The translations under genes and the position numbers were made by a program. From assembly GCF_044987625.1 (NCBI RefSeq), contig NZ_JBJDSB010000001.1, positions 248,001 through 312,000 of the forward strand: a stretch of 64,000 nucleotides of DNA, read 5' to 3'. This DNA is from Desulfobaculum sp044987625. GTDB lineage: Bacteria > Desulfobacterota > Desulfovibrionia > Desulfovibrionales > Desulfovibrionaceae. Below the pieces are notes generated by a model. The model was given only the letters and a program-made list of their open reading frames with translations. It had not been told where the DNA came from and ran no database searches. Shown one piece after another: positions 24,212 to 32,680 of this stretch (position 1 is the first letter of the stretch; the number at the start of each line of letters is the position of its first letter).

Positions 24212-26821
24212 TTACGCTCCCTCGCGCTGGTCCAGGCGCTCGTGCAGGGCGCGCTCCACCTCGCGCAGACGCTGGGGCGAGGTCACTTTCTTGCCGCCAT
24301 CGCGCACGTAGAAGGCGTCCGAAGCCTTGTCGCCCTGCGTCAGCACCTTGGCAAACACCACATCAAGGCGGGCGTCGCGCAGGGTACAGGCGATGTCATA
24401 CAACAGGCCAAGACGGTCCGTGGTGACGACTTCAATAACGGTGTGGAAGTCCGACGCATCGCTGCCGATGGACACCTGCGTCTGGTGCCGCGCCGGGCTT
24501 GCGGACTGCGCGGCCTGCCGCTTTTCGGCAAGGTGGGCCTCCAGCCCAAGGCGTCCGGTAAGCGCCGCGCGCAGGGAAAAGTCCAGCCGCCGCCACAATT
24601 CATCGGCCTCTGCCGCAGGCAGTCCATTGACCATAAACACGTCCACGGTCATGCCGTTGCGCCACTGGTAGGACTCCGCCGACAAAATATTCAGTTCCAG
24701 CAGGGACAAGACGCCCGTCACGCAGGCAAACAGCCCCGGCGACGACATGGCCGCCACGGACACTTCCCACGCCTCACCGTCGGGCACATAGCGGGACTCG
24801 CGGATAAAGATGCCATCCCCGCCCTTGCCGCCGGGCTTGATGCACTTGTCCTCGTCCACACTGCCCCGCAAGCGGCGAAGCATATCCACATGATGCAAAA
24901 TATCCGGCACATCCACAGCCATGGCGTAGCGCGCGGGCATGGCGTCCAGCACGGCGTCCACCGTGGCGTCGCCGCTGTCCTCCTCCAGTCCGGCGCGCAC
25001 GGCGTCGCGGATGCGCAGCACCCGGCGCACAGCCTGCGCCCCGTCCGGGCCGCCCTGCTCCATCATGCGCCGCACACGGTCGGCAAGGTTGCCCACAAGG
25101 CGCGAGGTCCAGCGCGTCCACGCTCCCGGCCCCGTGGCTACGGAGTCCGCCCACGTGAACAGGTGCAGCATATCCAGCCGTTCCGGCGTCCCCACCACAG
25201 CGGCGCATCCCGCCACTTCGGACTCGTCGCCGATGTCGCGGCGGGTGGCCGTATGCCGCAGGATAAGGTGGTCGCGCACAAGGGCGCTCACCTGCCGGAT
25301 GCGGTCGGCATCCATGCCCCAACGGGTCAGCACCTGCTCCGCCACCACCGCGCCGCGCGCCGCGTGTCCGGAGCCTTGCCCCTTGCCAATGTCATGGAAC
25401 ACAGCGGCCAGCATAAGCACGATATCCCCGGCAAAACGCCGACCCAGCACCACAAACGGCTCCGGCGCGGAAGACACGGAGCGCTCCAGCGCGGCCAGCA
25501 TACGCACCGTGTGCTGGCCCACAGGATGGATATGATACGCGTCGAACTGCACATAGTCCTGCGACGTGGAAAATTCCGGGATAAACGCGGCCAGAAAGCC
25601 CGTCTCCAGCATCTGCTCCACCACCTGCGCCGCGCGGCCCGAGGTCAAGATGTCCTCAAACGCGCCCACGGCCTCGGGGGAAGCCTGCAAATCGCTGCGC
25701 ACCTGCGCAAGGTGGGCGGCCACAAGGTTGCGCGCCTGCCACGACAGTGGAAGCGCGCGCTCGGCGGACAGACGGAAGGCCTGCACCACGTCCTCGGCAT
25801 CAAGGTGGGCGTCGGTGGCGTCAAAGTGAAGCTCTCCACCAATGGCGACAAAGCCGGGGGCAATGCGCACCACGCGCCGCTTGCGCCCCATCTCGTCCGG
25901 CAGCGAGGCCGTAAAGGATGCCCGTAGGGACTTGAGCGCCGCCATCTCGCGGTGCAGACGGCCCAAAAACCGCTCCACCGCCGTGGCGCTGTCCGTGGGC
26001 AACACGCCCAGTTCCTCGGCCACCTGCGGCTGCAATTCACGCGTCAGGCGGTCCTGCCGCGCGTCGCATCTGGCGTGCAGGGCGTTGCGGACATCATGCA
26101 AAAAACTCGCGTGGCGGAGCAAAACGTCCACCTCCGCCTGCGCAAGGCGGCCATCGGCGCGCAGTTCTTCCACGCCGTCCGCGCCGTAGAAGACTTTTCC
26201 TAGCCACAGCACCTGATGGTAATCGCGCAGACCGCCAAGGCCCTCCTTGACGTCCGGCTCCAGCAGGGCCGACGCGTCACCAAACTTCCGCAGGCGCGCG
26301 GCGTTATTTTTATTCAGGAAGGAGAGGAAGGCCTTTTTCTTCTTGGCGACGACCTTGCGGGAAAATTGCTCCGCAAAGGAATCAAACACCGCGCGCGAGC
26401 CGCCAATGTAGCGGGCATCCAGCAGCGCGGTGAACGTCTGAAAGTCCTTGCGCGACTCGCTGAGGATTTCCTTGATGCTGCGAAAGGCGTGGTCCAGCTC
26501 ATACCCCATGTCCCACAGTGGATAGAACAGCGGCTGGGCAAGGTCGAAGGCCTCGGGCGGCGCGGTCTTTTCATACAAGAGCACCACGCCGACGTTGGAA
26601 CGCAGGCACACGTCGCCGCGGCCATACCCGCCAACCGCCGCCAGCGCAAAGGGCGCGCCATCGTCGGCGGCCTCCGCGCCGGAGAGGAGTTCCTCAAGGC
26701 GCATGGCAAAGTAGGCATCCAGAATGCGCGTGTGCTCCTCCGGCCGTGGCTGTAGGGTGCCAAAGCCTTCACGCTCGCGCTGCAAAATTCCCGCGGCTCG
26801 TGACTCGTTCTTCCCGGACAT
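24212..26821 (-). CDS. glnD: GlnD-like PII-modifying protein with a degenerate nucleotidyltransferase site
   Basis: An 869-aa protein with the full GlnD architecture: nucleotidyltransferase domain (~50-180), helical linker, HD domain with HxxR/HD ligands (HPVGQHTVRML, FHDIGKGQGSGHAARGA, and FTWADSVATGPGAWTRW), and two C-terminal ACT domains (SPGLFACVTGVLSLLELNIL; DRLGLLYDIACTLRDARLDV). GlnD uridylylates PII when glutamine is low and de-uridylylates it through the HD domain when glutamine is high. In this protein the active-site motif GGYGRGELxxxSDxD reads GGYGRGDVCLRSNVG, so both metal-binding Asp are replaced (N and G). The transferase half is therefore probably inactive while the HD half looks intact. 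The start at 26821 has AGGAG. Confidence 0.88.
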   Translation of the reverse strand: MSGKNESRAAGILQREREGFGTLQPRPEEHTRILDAYFAMRLEELLSGAEAADDGAPFALAAVGGYGRGDVCLRSNVGVVLLYEKTAPPEAFDLAQPLFYPLWDMGYELDHAFRSIKEILSESRKDFQTFTALLDARYIGGSRAVFDSFAEQFSRKVVAKKKKAFLSFLNKNNAARLRKFGDASALLEPDVKEGLGGLRDYHQVLWLGKVFYGADGVEELRADGRLAQAEVDVLLRHASFLHDVRNALHARCDARQDRLTRELQPQVAEELGVLPTDSATAVERFLGRLHREMAALKSLRASFTASLPDEMGRKRRVVRIAPGFVAIGGELHFDATDAHLDAEDVVQAFRLSAERALPLSWQARNLVAAHLAQVRSDLQASPEAVGAFEDILTSGRAAQVVEQMLETGFLAAFIPEFSTSQDYVQFDAYHIHPVGQHTVRMLAALERSVSSAPEPFVVLGRRFAGDIVLMLAAVFHDIGKGQGSGHAARGAVVAEQVLTRWGMDADRIRQVSALVRDHLILRHTATRRDIGDESEVAGCAAVVGTPERLDMLHLFTWADSVATGPGAWTRWTSRLVGNLADRVRRMMEQGGPDGAQAVRRVLRIRDAVRAGLEEDSGDATVDAVLDAMPARYAMAVDVPDILHHVDMLRRLRGSVDEDKCIKPGGKGGDGIFIRESRYVPDGEAWEVSVAAMSSPGLFACVTGVLSLLELNILSAESYQWRNGMTVDVFMVNGLPAAEADELWRRLDFSLRAALTGRLGLEAHLAEKRQAAQSASPARHQTQVSIGSDASDFHTVIEVVTTDRLGLLYDIACTLRDARLDVVFAKVLTQGDKASDAFYVRDGGKKVTSPQRLREVERALHERLDQREGA

Positions 26822-27299
26822 GTGTCTCCTGCATCTCGGTGGTGTCGTCCTGCGGCCCGCACCCCGGTCGCCATGGCGACCCAGCCGGACCGGCCCACAC
26901 GGCGCACCGTGCGAACCTGCGACCTTGTACGAAACATTTTCCATAAGGACAATACACACGTATCGCCGTCAGCTCACGCAGAAATCTACATTAATGTAAA
27001 AAACACAAAAAGCTTGATTTCTCATGCCAGCTCACTTACAGACCCTTTTTCTCATTCGTTACCGTGACGCTCCACAAGCACCACAAAAGGCAGCGCGGGA
27101 CGCCTGAGGTCTGTGACGCACCACTATGCACAGTATAGCGCACACGGTTTCACGCCCCGCTCCGCATGGCGCAACAGCGCGCAAAGCAGTACATGGGCCA
27201 CATTCGCCCCCGCGCCAAAGCATTCATGAAAAGGTTGCGTTCCACGGAAAAATTTATAAAAGTGCGGTTTTTTACAAATCGCGATTCAGGAAGGATCCG
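26822..27299. other. Divergent intergenic region, 478 bp
   Basis: Lies between the glnD-like gene (minus) and gpt (plus). No gene seen. It contains a perfect 12-bp palindrome TACATTAATGTA (26987-26998) in an AT-rich stretch unlike the surrounding DNA, and an AT-rich stretch with TTTATAAA (27250-27262) close to gpt that is the best -10 candidate. No recognisable purine riboswitch fold was found by eye. Confidence 0.5.
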
Positions 27300-27791
27300 A
27301 TGAAGAAAAGTGACAGGTATAAAAAGATGTACCCGGTCTCCTGGGAGCAGCTGCACCGCGACGGTAAAGCACTGGCCTGGAGGCTGATCGAGAACGGCCC
27401 GTTCAAGGGCATTATCGCAGTCACTCGCGGCGGCCTTGTTCCGGCTGCCATTATTGCCAGAGAGCTCGACATCCATCACATCGACACCGTGTGCATTTCG
27501 TCCTACGACTGGAAGGAGCAAGGCAAAGCCAACATCCTTAAAGGCGTAGACGGCGACGGCGACGGTTGGCTCATCGTCGACGACCTCGTCGACACCGGCG
27601 GCACCGCGCAGGTTATCCGCGAAATGCTGCCCAAGGCCCACTTCGCCACGGTGTACGCCAAGCCCAAGGGCCGCCCCTGCGTGGACACCTTCATCACCGA
27701 AGTCAGCCAGGACACCTGGGTCCTGTTCCCGTGGGACGCTTCCACACAGTTTACCGAACCGCTCATCAACATCGTCAACAGCGACGACTAG
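27300..27791 (+). CDS. gpt: Xanthine-guanine phosphoribosyltransferase
   Basis: Purine salvage enzyme that joins guanine, xanthine or hypoxanthine to PRPP. The 163-aa protein is close in length and pattern to E. coli Gpt: WKGIIAVSRGGLVP-like FKGIIAVTRGGLVPAAIIAREL, DTVCISSYDW, the PRPP-binding loop WLIVDDLVDTGGTA, PKAHFATVYAKPKGRP and QDTWVLFPWD. The start has AGGAAGG upstream. It is followed 109 bp later by a nucleoside-type ABC transporter, so uptake and salvage are linked by position. Confidence 0.95.
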   Translation: MKKSDRYKKMYPVSWEQLHRDGKALAWRLIENGPFKGIIAVTRGGLVPAAIIARELDIHHIDTVCISSYDWKEQGKANILKGVDGDGDGWLIVDDLVDTGGTAQVIREMLPKAHFATVYAKPKGRPCVDTFITEVSQDTWVLFPWDASTQFTEPLINIVNSDD

Positions 27792-27900
27792 AGCGTTTTT
27801 CATTCCAGCCGAAGACCCGAGGATACGCGTGTGACGCCTTGCCTGAATCGCCGGGCCGGGCTACGTTTTCAATCATAGCGAACTCTGCGGAGGAGGAAGG

Positions 27901-28968
27901 ATGCGCAAGTTCTGGTATCTCGTATTGCTGGCTGCCATGGTTGCCGTACCGGCCATGAGCGCCACGGCCCACGCCAAAGACATGAAGGTGGGCTTTGTCT
28001 ACGTCTCTCCCATCGGTGACGCGGGCTATTCCTACGCTCACGACCTTGGCCGTCAGGCCGTGGAAGAAATGCCGGGCGTAACCACGTCCTACGTTGAGTC
28101 CGTTGCCGAAGGCCCGGACGCCGAACGCGTTGTGCTGAACATGGCGCGCAAGGGCTACGACCTCATCTTCGCCACCAGCTTCGGCTACATGGATTCCGTG
28201 CTCAAGGTTGCCAAGCGCTTCCCCAACGTGGAGTTCATGCACTGCTCCGGCTACAAGACCAACAAGAACATGAGCGCCTACTTCGGCCGCATGTATCAGG
28301 CCCGCTACCTTGCAGGCATGGTCGCCGGTTCCATGACCAAGTCCAACACCCTCGGCTACGTTGGCGCCTTCCCCATTCCTGAGGTGATCCGCGGCATCAA
28401 CGCCTTCGCCCTTGGCGCGCAGGCCGTGAACCCGGACGCCGAAGTCCGCGTGGTCTGGTCCAAGACCTGGTACGACCCCGCAACCGAAAAGGAAGCCGCC
28501 AAGAGCCTGCTGGACGTTGGCTGTGACGTCATCGCCCAGCACCAGGACTCCCCGGCTCCGCAGGAGGCCGCTCAGGAACGTGGCGTGTACTCCATCGGCT
28601 ACAACACCGACATGTCCCAGTTTGCCCCCAATGCCCACCTGACCGCCGCCGTGTGGAACTGGACCGACTTCTACACCGAAGTTGTGGACAAGGTCCGCAA
28701 GGGCGAGTGGAAGAGCGGCAGCTACTGGATGGGCATGGACAAAGGCACCATCGGTCTTGCCCCCTACGGCAAGATGGTTCCCCAGTCCGTGCGCGACAAA
28801 GTGGACGCCCGCAAGAAGGACATCCACGACGGTGCGTTTAAAGTCTTTACCGGTCCCATCACTGACCAGAAAGGTGCAGAGCGCATCCCGGCAGGCAAGG
28901 TTGCCACCGACGAAGAGCTCCTCGGCATGACCTGGTTCGTGAAGGGTGTCATCGGCACCACCGAATAG
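27901..28968 (+). CDS. BMP-family ABC transporter substrate-binding protein (nucleoside type)
   Basis: Periplasmic binding protein of the Med/BmpA/PnrA family, which binds purine nucleosides in characterised members. The 355-aa product has a Sec signal peptide (residues 1-25, ending TAHA-K, no lipobox) and the family start VGFVYVSPIGDAGYSYAHDLGRQAV, then DLIFATSFGYMDSVLKVAKRFPNV, MVAGSMTKSNTLGYVGAFPIPEV and GVYSIGYNTDMSQFAPNAHL. A strong GGAGGAGGAAGG precedes the ATG. First gene of a four-gene transporter operon. Confidence 0.92.
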   Translation: MRKFWYLVLLAAMVAVPAMSATAHAKDMKVGFVYVSPIGDAGYSYAHDLGRQAVEEMPGVTTSYVESVAEGPDAERVVLNMARKGYDLIFATSFGYMDSVLKVAKRFPNVEFMHCSGYKTNKNMSAYFGRMYQARYLAGMVAGSMTKSNTLGYVGAFPIPEVIRGINAFALGAQAVNPDAEVRVVWSKTWYDPATEKEAAKSLLDVGCDVIAQHQDSPAPQEAAQERGVYSIGYNTDMSQFAPNAHLTAAVWNWTDFYTEVVDKVRKGEWKSGSYWMGMDKGTIGLAPYGKMVPQSVRDKVDARKKDIHDGAFKVFTGPITDQKGAERIPAGKVATDEELLGMTWFVKGVIGTTE

Positions 28969-28985
28969 CCAAAAAGAATACGGAA

Positions 28986-30056
28986 ATGTTCGGACTACAT
29001 GTCGTAAAAAGACAGGAGCCTCCCCGGTGGGGCTCCTTTTTCATTTACCCGGCAGCCATTGTGATCTCCCTTGGGATCAGTTGCCTGCTGTTGGCCGCAC
29101 AGGGCAAGCCGCCGATCACTGGCATGATTATGCTGTGGCAGGGGGCCTTTGGCGCGGGCTACGCCATTGAGGACACCATCCTCAAGACGGTGCCCATCTT
29201 CCTGTGCTCCCTTGGCGTTGCCATCACCTTCCGCATGCAGGTGTGGAACATCGGCGCCGAGGGCCAGTTCGCCCTTGGTGCGGTGGGCGCGGCGTGGGCC
29301 GCCCTCACCTTTCCGGGGCTGCCCGGATGGCAGCTTATGCCGCTGATGTTCCTGTCCTCCGCCGTTGCCGGCGCGGTGTGGGGCATCATCCCCGCCCTGC
29401 TCAAGCTGCGCCTGCAGGTGAACGAGATCATCACCACCTTGATGCTCAACTACATCGGCATCCTGATTTTGCAGTATCTCGTGTACGGCCCGTGGAAGGC
29501 CGCCGCCAGCTTTGGCTTCCCCATGACGGACGAGTTCCCCGGCGCGGCCATCGTTGCCGCCATGCCGGGAACCAGACTGCACTGGGGCGTCATTATCTGC
29601 ATTATCGCGGGCATTTTGATGTCCATCTTCCTCACCCGGTCGCGCCTTGGCTTTGAGCTGAAGGCCAGCGGAGAGAGCCTTGGCACCGCGCGCTATGCCC
29701 GCATGCCCTACGGCTTTTTGGTGGTGATGGTGATGGGCGTGTGCGGCGCACTGGCGGGCTGGGCAGGCCTGCTGGAGACCTCCGCCGTTGTGGGCCGCCT
29801 GCAGCCCTCCATCATGGTGGGCTATGGCTACACCGCCATTGTTGTGGCGTGGCTGGCCCGGCTGAAGCCGTGGGCCATTGGCCTTGCGTCCATCTTTTTG
29901 GCCGCCCTGCGCGTTGGCACCGAGAACCTGATGCTGGAGCTTCAGGTCCCCGCAGCCTTCGGGCACATCATGGAAGGCCTTATTCTGGTGACGGTCATCG
30001 CGGGGCAGTTCTTCTTGGCCTACGCCATCACTGTCCGCTCTCGGGAGGTGTCCTGA
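28986..30056 (+). CDS. Nucleoside-type ABC transporter permease 1
   Basis: A 356-aa inner-membrane permease of the BPD_transp_2 (LivH/RbsC) family, YufP-like. About 9-10 TM helices, with the coupling motif region VWNIGAEGQFALGAVGAAWAA and ASGESLGTARYARMPYG (the EAA-like loop contacting the ATPase). The N-terminal VVKRQEPPRWGSFFIYPA matches the usual basic start of this subfamily, which supports the ATG at 28986 although its Shine-Dalgarno is weak. The sequence coding for residues 10-19 also forms a terminator-like hairpin. Confidence 0.9.
   Translation: MFGLHVVKRQEPPRWGSFFIYPAAIVISLGISCLLLAAQGKPPITGMIMLWQGAFGAGYAIEDTILKTVPIFLCSLGVAITFRMQVWNIGAEGQFALGAVGAAWAALTFPGLPGWQLMPLMFLSSAVAGAVWGIIPALLKLRLQVNEIITTLMLNYIGILILQYLVYGPWKAAASFGFPMTDEFPGAAIVAAMPGTRLHWGVIICIIAGILMSIFLTRSRLGFELKASGESLGTARYARMPYGFLVVMVMGVCGALAGWAGLLETSAVVGRLQPSIMVGYGYTAIVVAWLARLKPWAIGLASIFLAALRVGTENLMLELQVPAAFGHIMEGLILVTVIAGQFFLAYAITVRSREVS
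29014..29042 (+). terminator. Terminator-like hairpin inside the start of permease 1
   Basis: Stem AGGAGCCTC (29014-29022) / GGGGCTCCT (29029-29037) with a six-base loop, then TTTT-TC. It lies 46 bp after the stop of the binding-protein gene and inside the first 20 codons of the permease. The form is that of an intrinsic terminator. It could reduce transcription of the permease and ATPase genes relative to the binding protein. Confidence 0.6.
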
Positions 30057-30982
30057 TGGGTCCTGAAATGATCATCCCCCTGCTGGCTGCAGCAGTGCAG
30101 TCCGGCACGCCGGTGCTTTTTGCCACCCTTGGCGAAATGTTCACCGAGCGCTCCGGCGTCCTGAACCTTGGCGTTGAGGGCATGATGATGGTGGGCGCGC
30201 TGGCCGCATTCCTCACCGCCAAATTCACCGGCTCGCCGTGGCTGGGCCTTATGGCCGGCGGCGCGGCGGCTGCGGCGCTGGGCGGCATCCACGCACTGGT
30301 GTGCCTTGAATTCCTTGGCAACCAGACGGTGTCGGGCCTTGCGCTGACCATCCTTGGCACCGGCCTTGCCAACTACCTCGGTACGCCCTTTATCGGCCAA
30401 AACGCACCGGGCTTCTACGCCTTTGACGTGCCCGTGCTGTCGGCCATCCCCATGCTGGGCGATATTTTCTTTAAACAGGACGCCATGGTCTACCTGTCCT
30501 ACTGTGCTCCGCTGCTGTTCTGGTTCTTCTGGCACAGAACGCGCACGGGCATGGCGCTGACCGCCACGGGCGAGTACCCCAAGGCCGCGGCGGCCGCGGG
30601 TCTCAATCCGGTGGGCCTGCGCTGGGTCGGCGTGCTGGTGGGCGGATTTTTGGTGGGGCTTGGCGGGGCGTATCTGTCCCTGGCCTACACCCACCTGTGG
30701 ACCAACGGTATGAGCGCAGGACGCGGCTGGATTGCCGTTGCGCTGGTCATTTTCGCCTTTTGGCGTCCGGGCCGCGCCGTGTTTGGCGCGTACCTGTTCG
30801 GCGGCGTTATGGCCTTTCAGCTCCGGCTGCAGGCCACGGGCACCAACCTGCCCTCGTCCTTGCTCTTGATGCTGCCCTACGCCCTGACCATCTTTGTGTT
30901 GCTGTTCTCCGCCATGCGCGGCAAGGGCAAAAGCTCCGCCGCTCCCGCCGCCCTTGGCGTTAACATTGAGCCGGAAGGATAG
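30056..30982 (+). CDS. Nucleoside-type ABC transporter permease 2
   Basis: A 308-aa permease, YufQ-like, partner of permease 1. Motifs: PVLFATLGEMFTERSGVLNLGVEGMMMVGALAAF (typical for this subfamily) and ATGEYPKAAAAAGLNPVGLRWVGVLVGGFLVGLGGAYLSL. The ATG overlaps the stop of permease 1 (TGATG) and has GGGAGG upstream. About eight TM helices. Confidence 0.92.
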   Translation: MGPEMIIPLLAAAVQSGTPVLFATLGEMFTERSGVLNLGVEGMMMVGALAAFLTAKFTGSPWLGLMAGGAAAAALGGIHALVCLEFLGNQTVSGLALTILGTGLANYLGTPFIGQNAPGFYAFDVPVLSAIPMLGDIFFKQDAMVYLSYCAPLLFWFFWHRTRTGMALTATGEYPKAAAAAGLNPVGLRWVGVLVGGFLVGLGGAYLSLAYTHLWTNGMSAGRGWIAVALVIFAFWRPGRAVFGAYLFGGVMAFQLRLQATGTNLPSSLLLMLPYALTIFVLLFSAMRGKGKSSAAPAALGVNIEPEG

Positions 30983-30988
30983 ACCGCG

Positions 30989-32491
30989 ATGACCACGCAA
31001 ACCACACCCAGCACCCATCCGCTGGTCCGGCTTGAGGGCATCTGTAAATCCTTCGGGCCGGTGAAGGCGAATCAGGATATCTCTCTGGACATCCACCCCG
31101 GACGCATCCTTGCCCTGCTGGGCGAGAATGGCGCGGGCAAGTCCACGCTGATGAACATGCTCTCCGGGCGCTTCAAGCCCAACGCGGGCACCATCCACGT
31201 AGACGGCACGCCCTGCGAGTTCAACTCCTCCAAGGACGCCATCGACGCGGGCGTGGGCATGGTCTACCAGCACTTTATGCTGGTGAACTCCATGACCGTG
31301 ACCCAAAACGTCCTGCTGGGGCAGGAGGACTCGTTCATCCTGCACCCCAAGCAGATGCAGCGCCGCGTGGGCGAGCTTGCCAAGCAGTTCAACCTGCGCA
31401 TCGACCCCGCCGCACTGGTGGCGGACCTGTCCATGGGCGAGCGCCAACGCGTGGAGATTTTAAAGCTCCTCATGCGCGACAGCCGCGTGCTCATCTTTGA
31501 CGAGCCAACCGCAGTGCTCACCCCCACGGAAACGCCCCAGCTCTTCGACGCCATGCGCGAGATGACGCGTCAGGGCAAGGCCGTGGTCTTCATCAGCCAC
31601 AAGATGGAAGAAATCATGGACATTGCGGACGATGTCGCCATCCTGCGGCGCGGACGCATTGTGGACTCCATGAAGAAGACCGACATCACCAGCACCGAGG
31701 AGCTCGCCAGCCGCATGGTCGGGCGCGAGGTTATCCTTGAGATTGAAAAAGCCCCCGCCCCCAAGGGCAAGGCTGTGCTGGAAATTGACGGACTGTCCGG
31801 CAATGGGCTGAAGGATATCTCCCTCACCCTCACACGCGGCGAAATCGTCGCCATTGTGGGCGTGGCGGGCAACGGACAGAAGGCCCTTGTGCAGACCGTG
31901 ACGGGCCAACGCGCGCCCGAATCCGGCAGTGTGCGCCTTCTGGGCAAGGAGTGGAAAAACTTCTACACCCGTACCCCGTGGAAGAACACCATCAGCTACA
32001 TCCCCGAGGACCGTTTGGGCCTTGGCACCTGCCCGGAGCTGGACCTTATCGACAACGTCCTGCTCACCACGCGTCAGGCATTCGCGCCGGGGCTGTTCCT
32101 TGACAAAAAGCGCGCCTTTGGCGCGGTCAAAAGCATCATCCGCCGCTACCACGTGCAGCCGCCCATCCCGGAAATCCGCGCGCGGCAGCTTTCCGGCGGC
32201 AACCTGCAAAAGCTCGTCCTCGGGCGCGAATTCTTCCGCCAGCCCAAGATCATTGTGGCCGAGCAGCCCAGTCAGGGCCTTGATATCTCCGCCACGGAGG
32301 AAGTCTGGCACCGCCTGCTCAACGCGCGCATGAAGTCCGGCGTTCTGCTCATCACCGGCGACCTGAACGAAGCCTTCCAGCTTGCGGACCGCGTTGCCGT
32401 CATGTTTGAAGGCCGCTTCATGGACGTGTTCGACATGTCGGACACCGCCAAGGTGGACCGCATCGGCCAGATGATGGCCGGCATGCAGTAG
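30989..32491 (+). CDS. Nucleoside-type ABC transporter, double ATPase subunit
   Basis: A 500-aa protein with two fused ATPase domains, YufO/RbsA-like. Domain 1: Walker A GENGAGKST, signature LSMGERQR, Walker B VLIFDEPTAVLTP. Domain 2: degenerate P-loop GVAGNGQKA as usual for this family, signature LSGGNLQKLVLGRE, then IIVAEQPSQGLD. One active and one structural site is normal for the family. It is the last gene of the operon; in many related operons the ATPase gene comes before the permeases, so the order here is different. Confidence 0.93.
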   Translation: MTTQTTPSTHPLVRLEGICKSFGPVKANQDISLDIHPGRILALLGENGAGKSTLMNMLSGRFKPNAGTIHVDGTPCEFNSSKDAIDAGVGMVYQHFMLVNSMTVTQNVLLGQEDSFILHPKQMQRRVGELAKQFNLRIDPAALVADLSMGERQRVEILKLLMRDSRVLIFDEPTAVLTPTETPQLFDAMREMTRQGKAVVFISHKMEEIMDIADDVAILRRGRIVDSMKKTDITSTEELASRMVGREVILEIEKAPAPKGKAVLEIDGLSGNGLKDISLTLTRGEIVAIVGVAGNGQKALVQTVTGQRAPESGSVRLLGKEWKNFYTRTPWKNTISYIPEDRLGLGTCPELDLIDNVLLTTRQAFAPGLFLDKKRAFGAVKSIIRRYHVQPPIPEIRARQLSGGNLQKLVLGREFFRQPKIIVAEQPSQGLDISATEEVWHRLLNARMKSGVLLITGDLNEAFQLADRVAVMFEGRFMDVFDMSDTAKVDRIGQMMAGMQ

Positions 32492-32517
32492 CCAGCGCGC
32501 CGACTCCCGCTTTCCCC

Positions 32518-32551
32518 ACGCCGCCGCCCTTTCCGGGTGGCGGCGTTTTTG
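32518..32551 (+). terminator. Terminator of the gpt/BMP transporter operon
   Basis: Stem ACGCCGCC (32518-32525) / GGCGGCGT (32539-32546) followed by TTTTTG. Confidence 0.85.
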
Positions 32552-32680
32552 TTGTGCGCAGGCAGCACCGCCGCGCCACCGTCACCGTCCCGACACGGAA
32601 AATTCTCCTGCCTACAGGGTTCATGTCCGGCCCGTTTCTTTGTATGCTCCATAAAACCACCCAGATAAAAAGGGAGTGTA

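Noticed and set aside
26987..26998. TACATTAATGTA palindrome as an operator
   Set aside because: A perfect 12-bp palindrome, but in an AT-rich stretch about 300 bp from gpt and 165 bp from the glnD-like gene, with no regulator gene nearby; too little to call.
27060..27299. Purine riboswitch upstream of gpt
   Set aside because: No three-way junction with the conserved loop sequences could be traced by eye; the region is only AT-rich.
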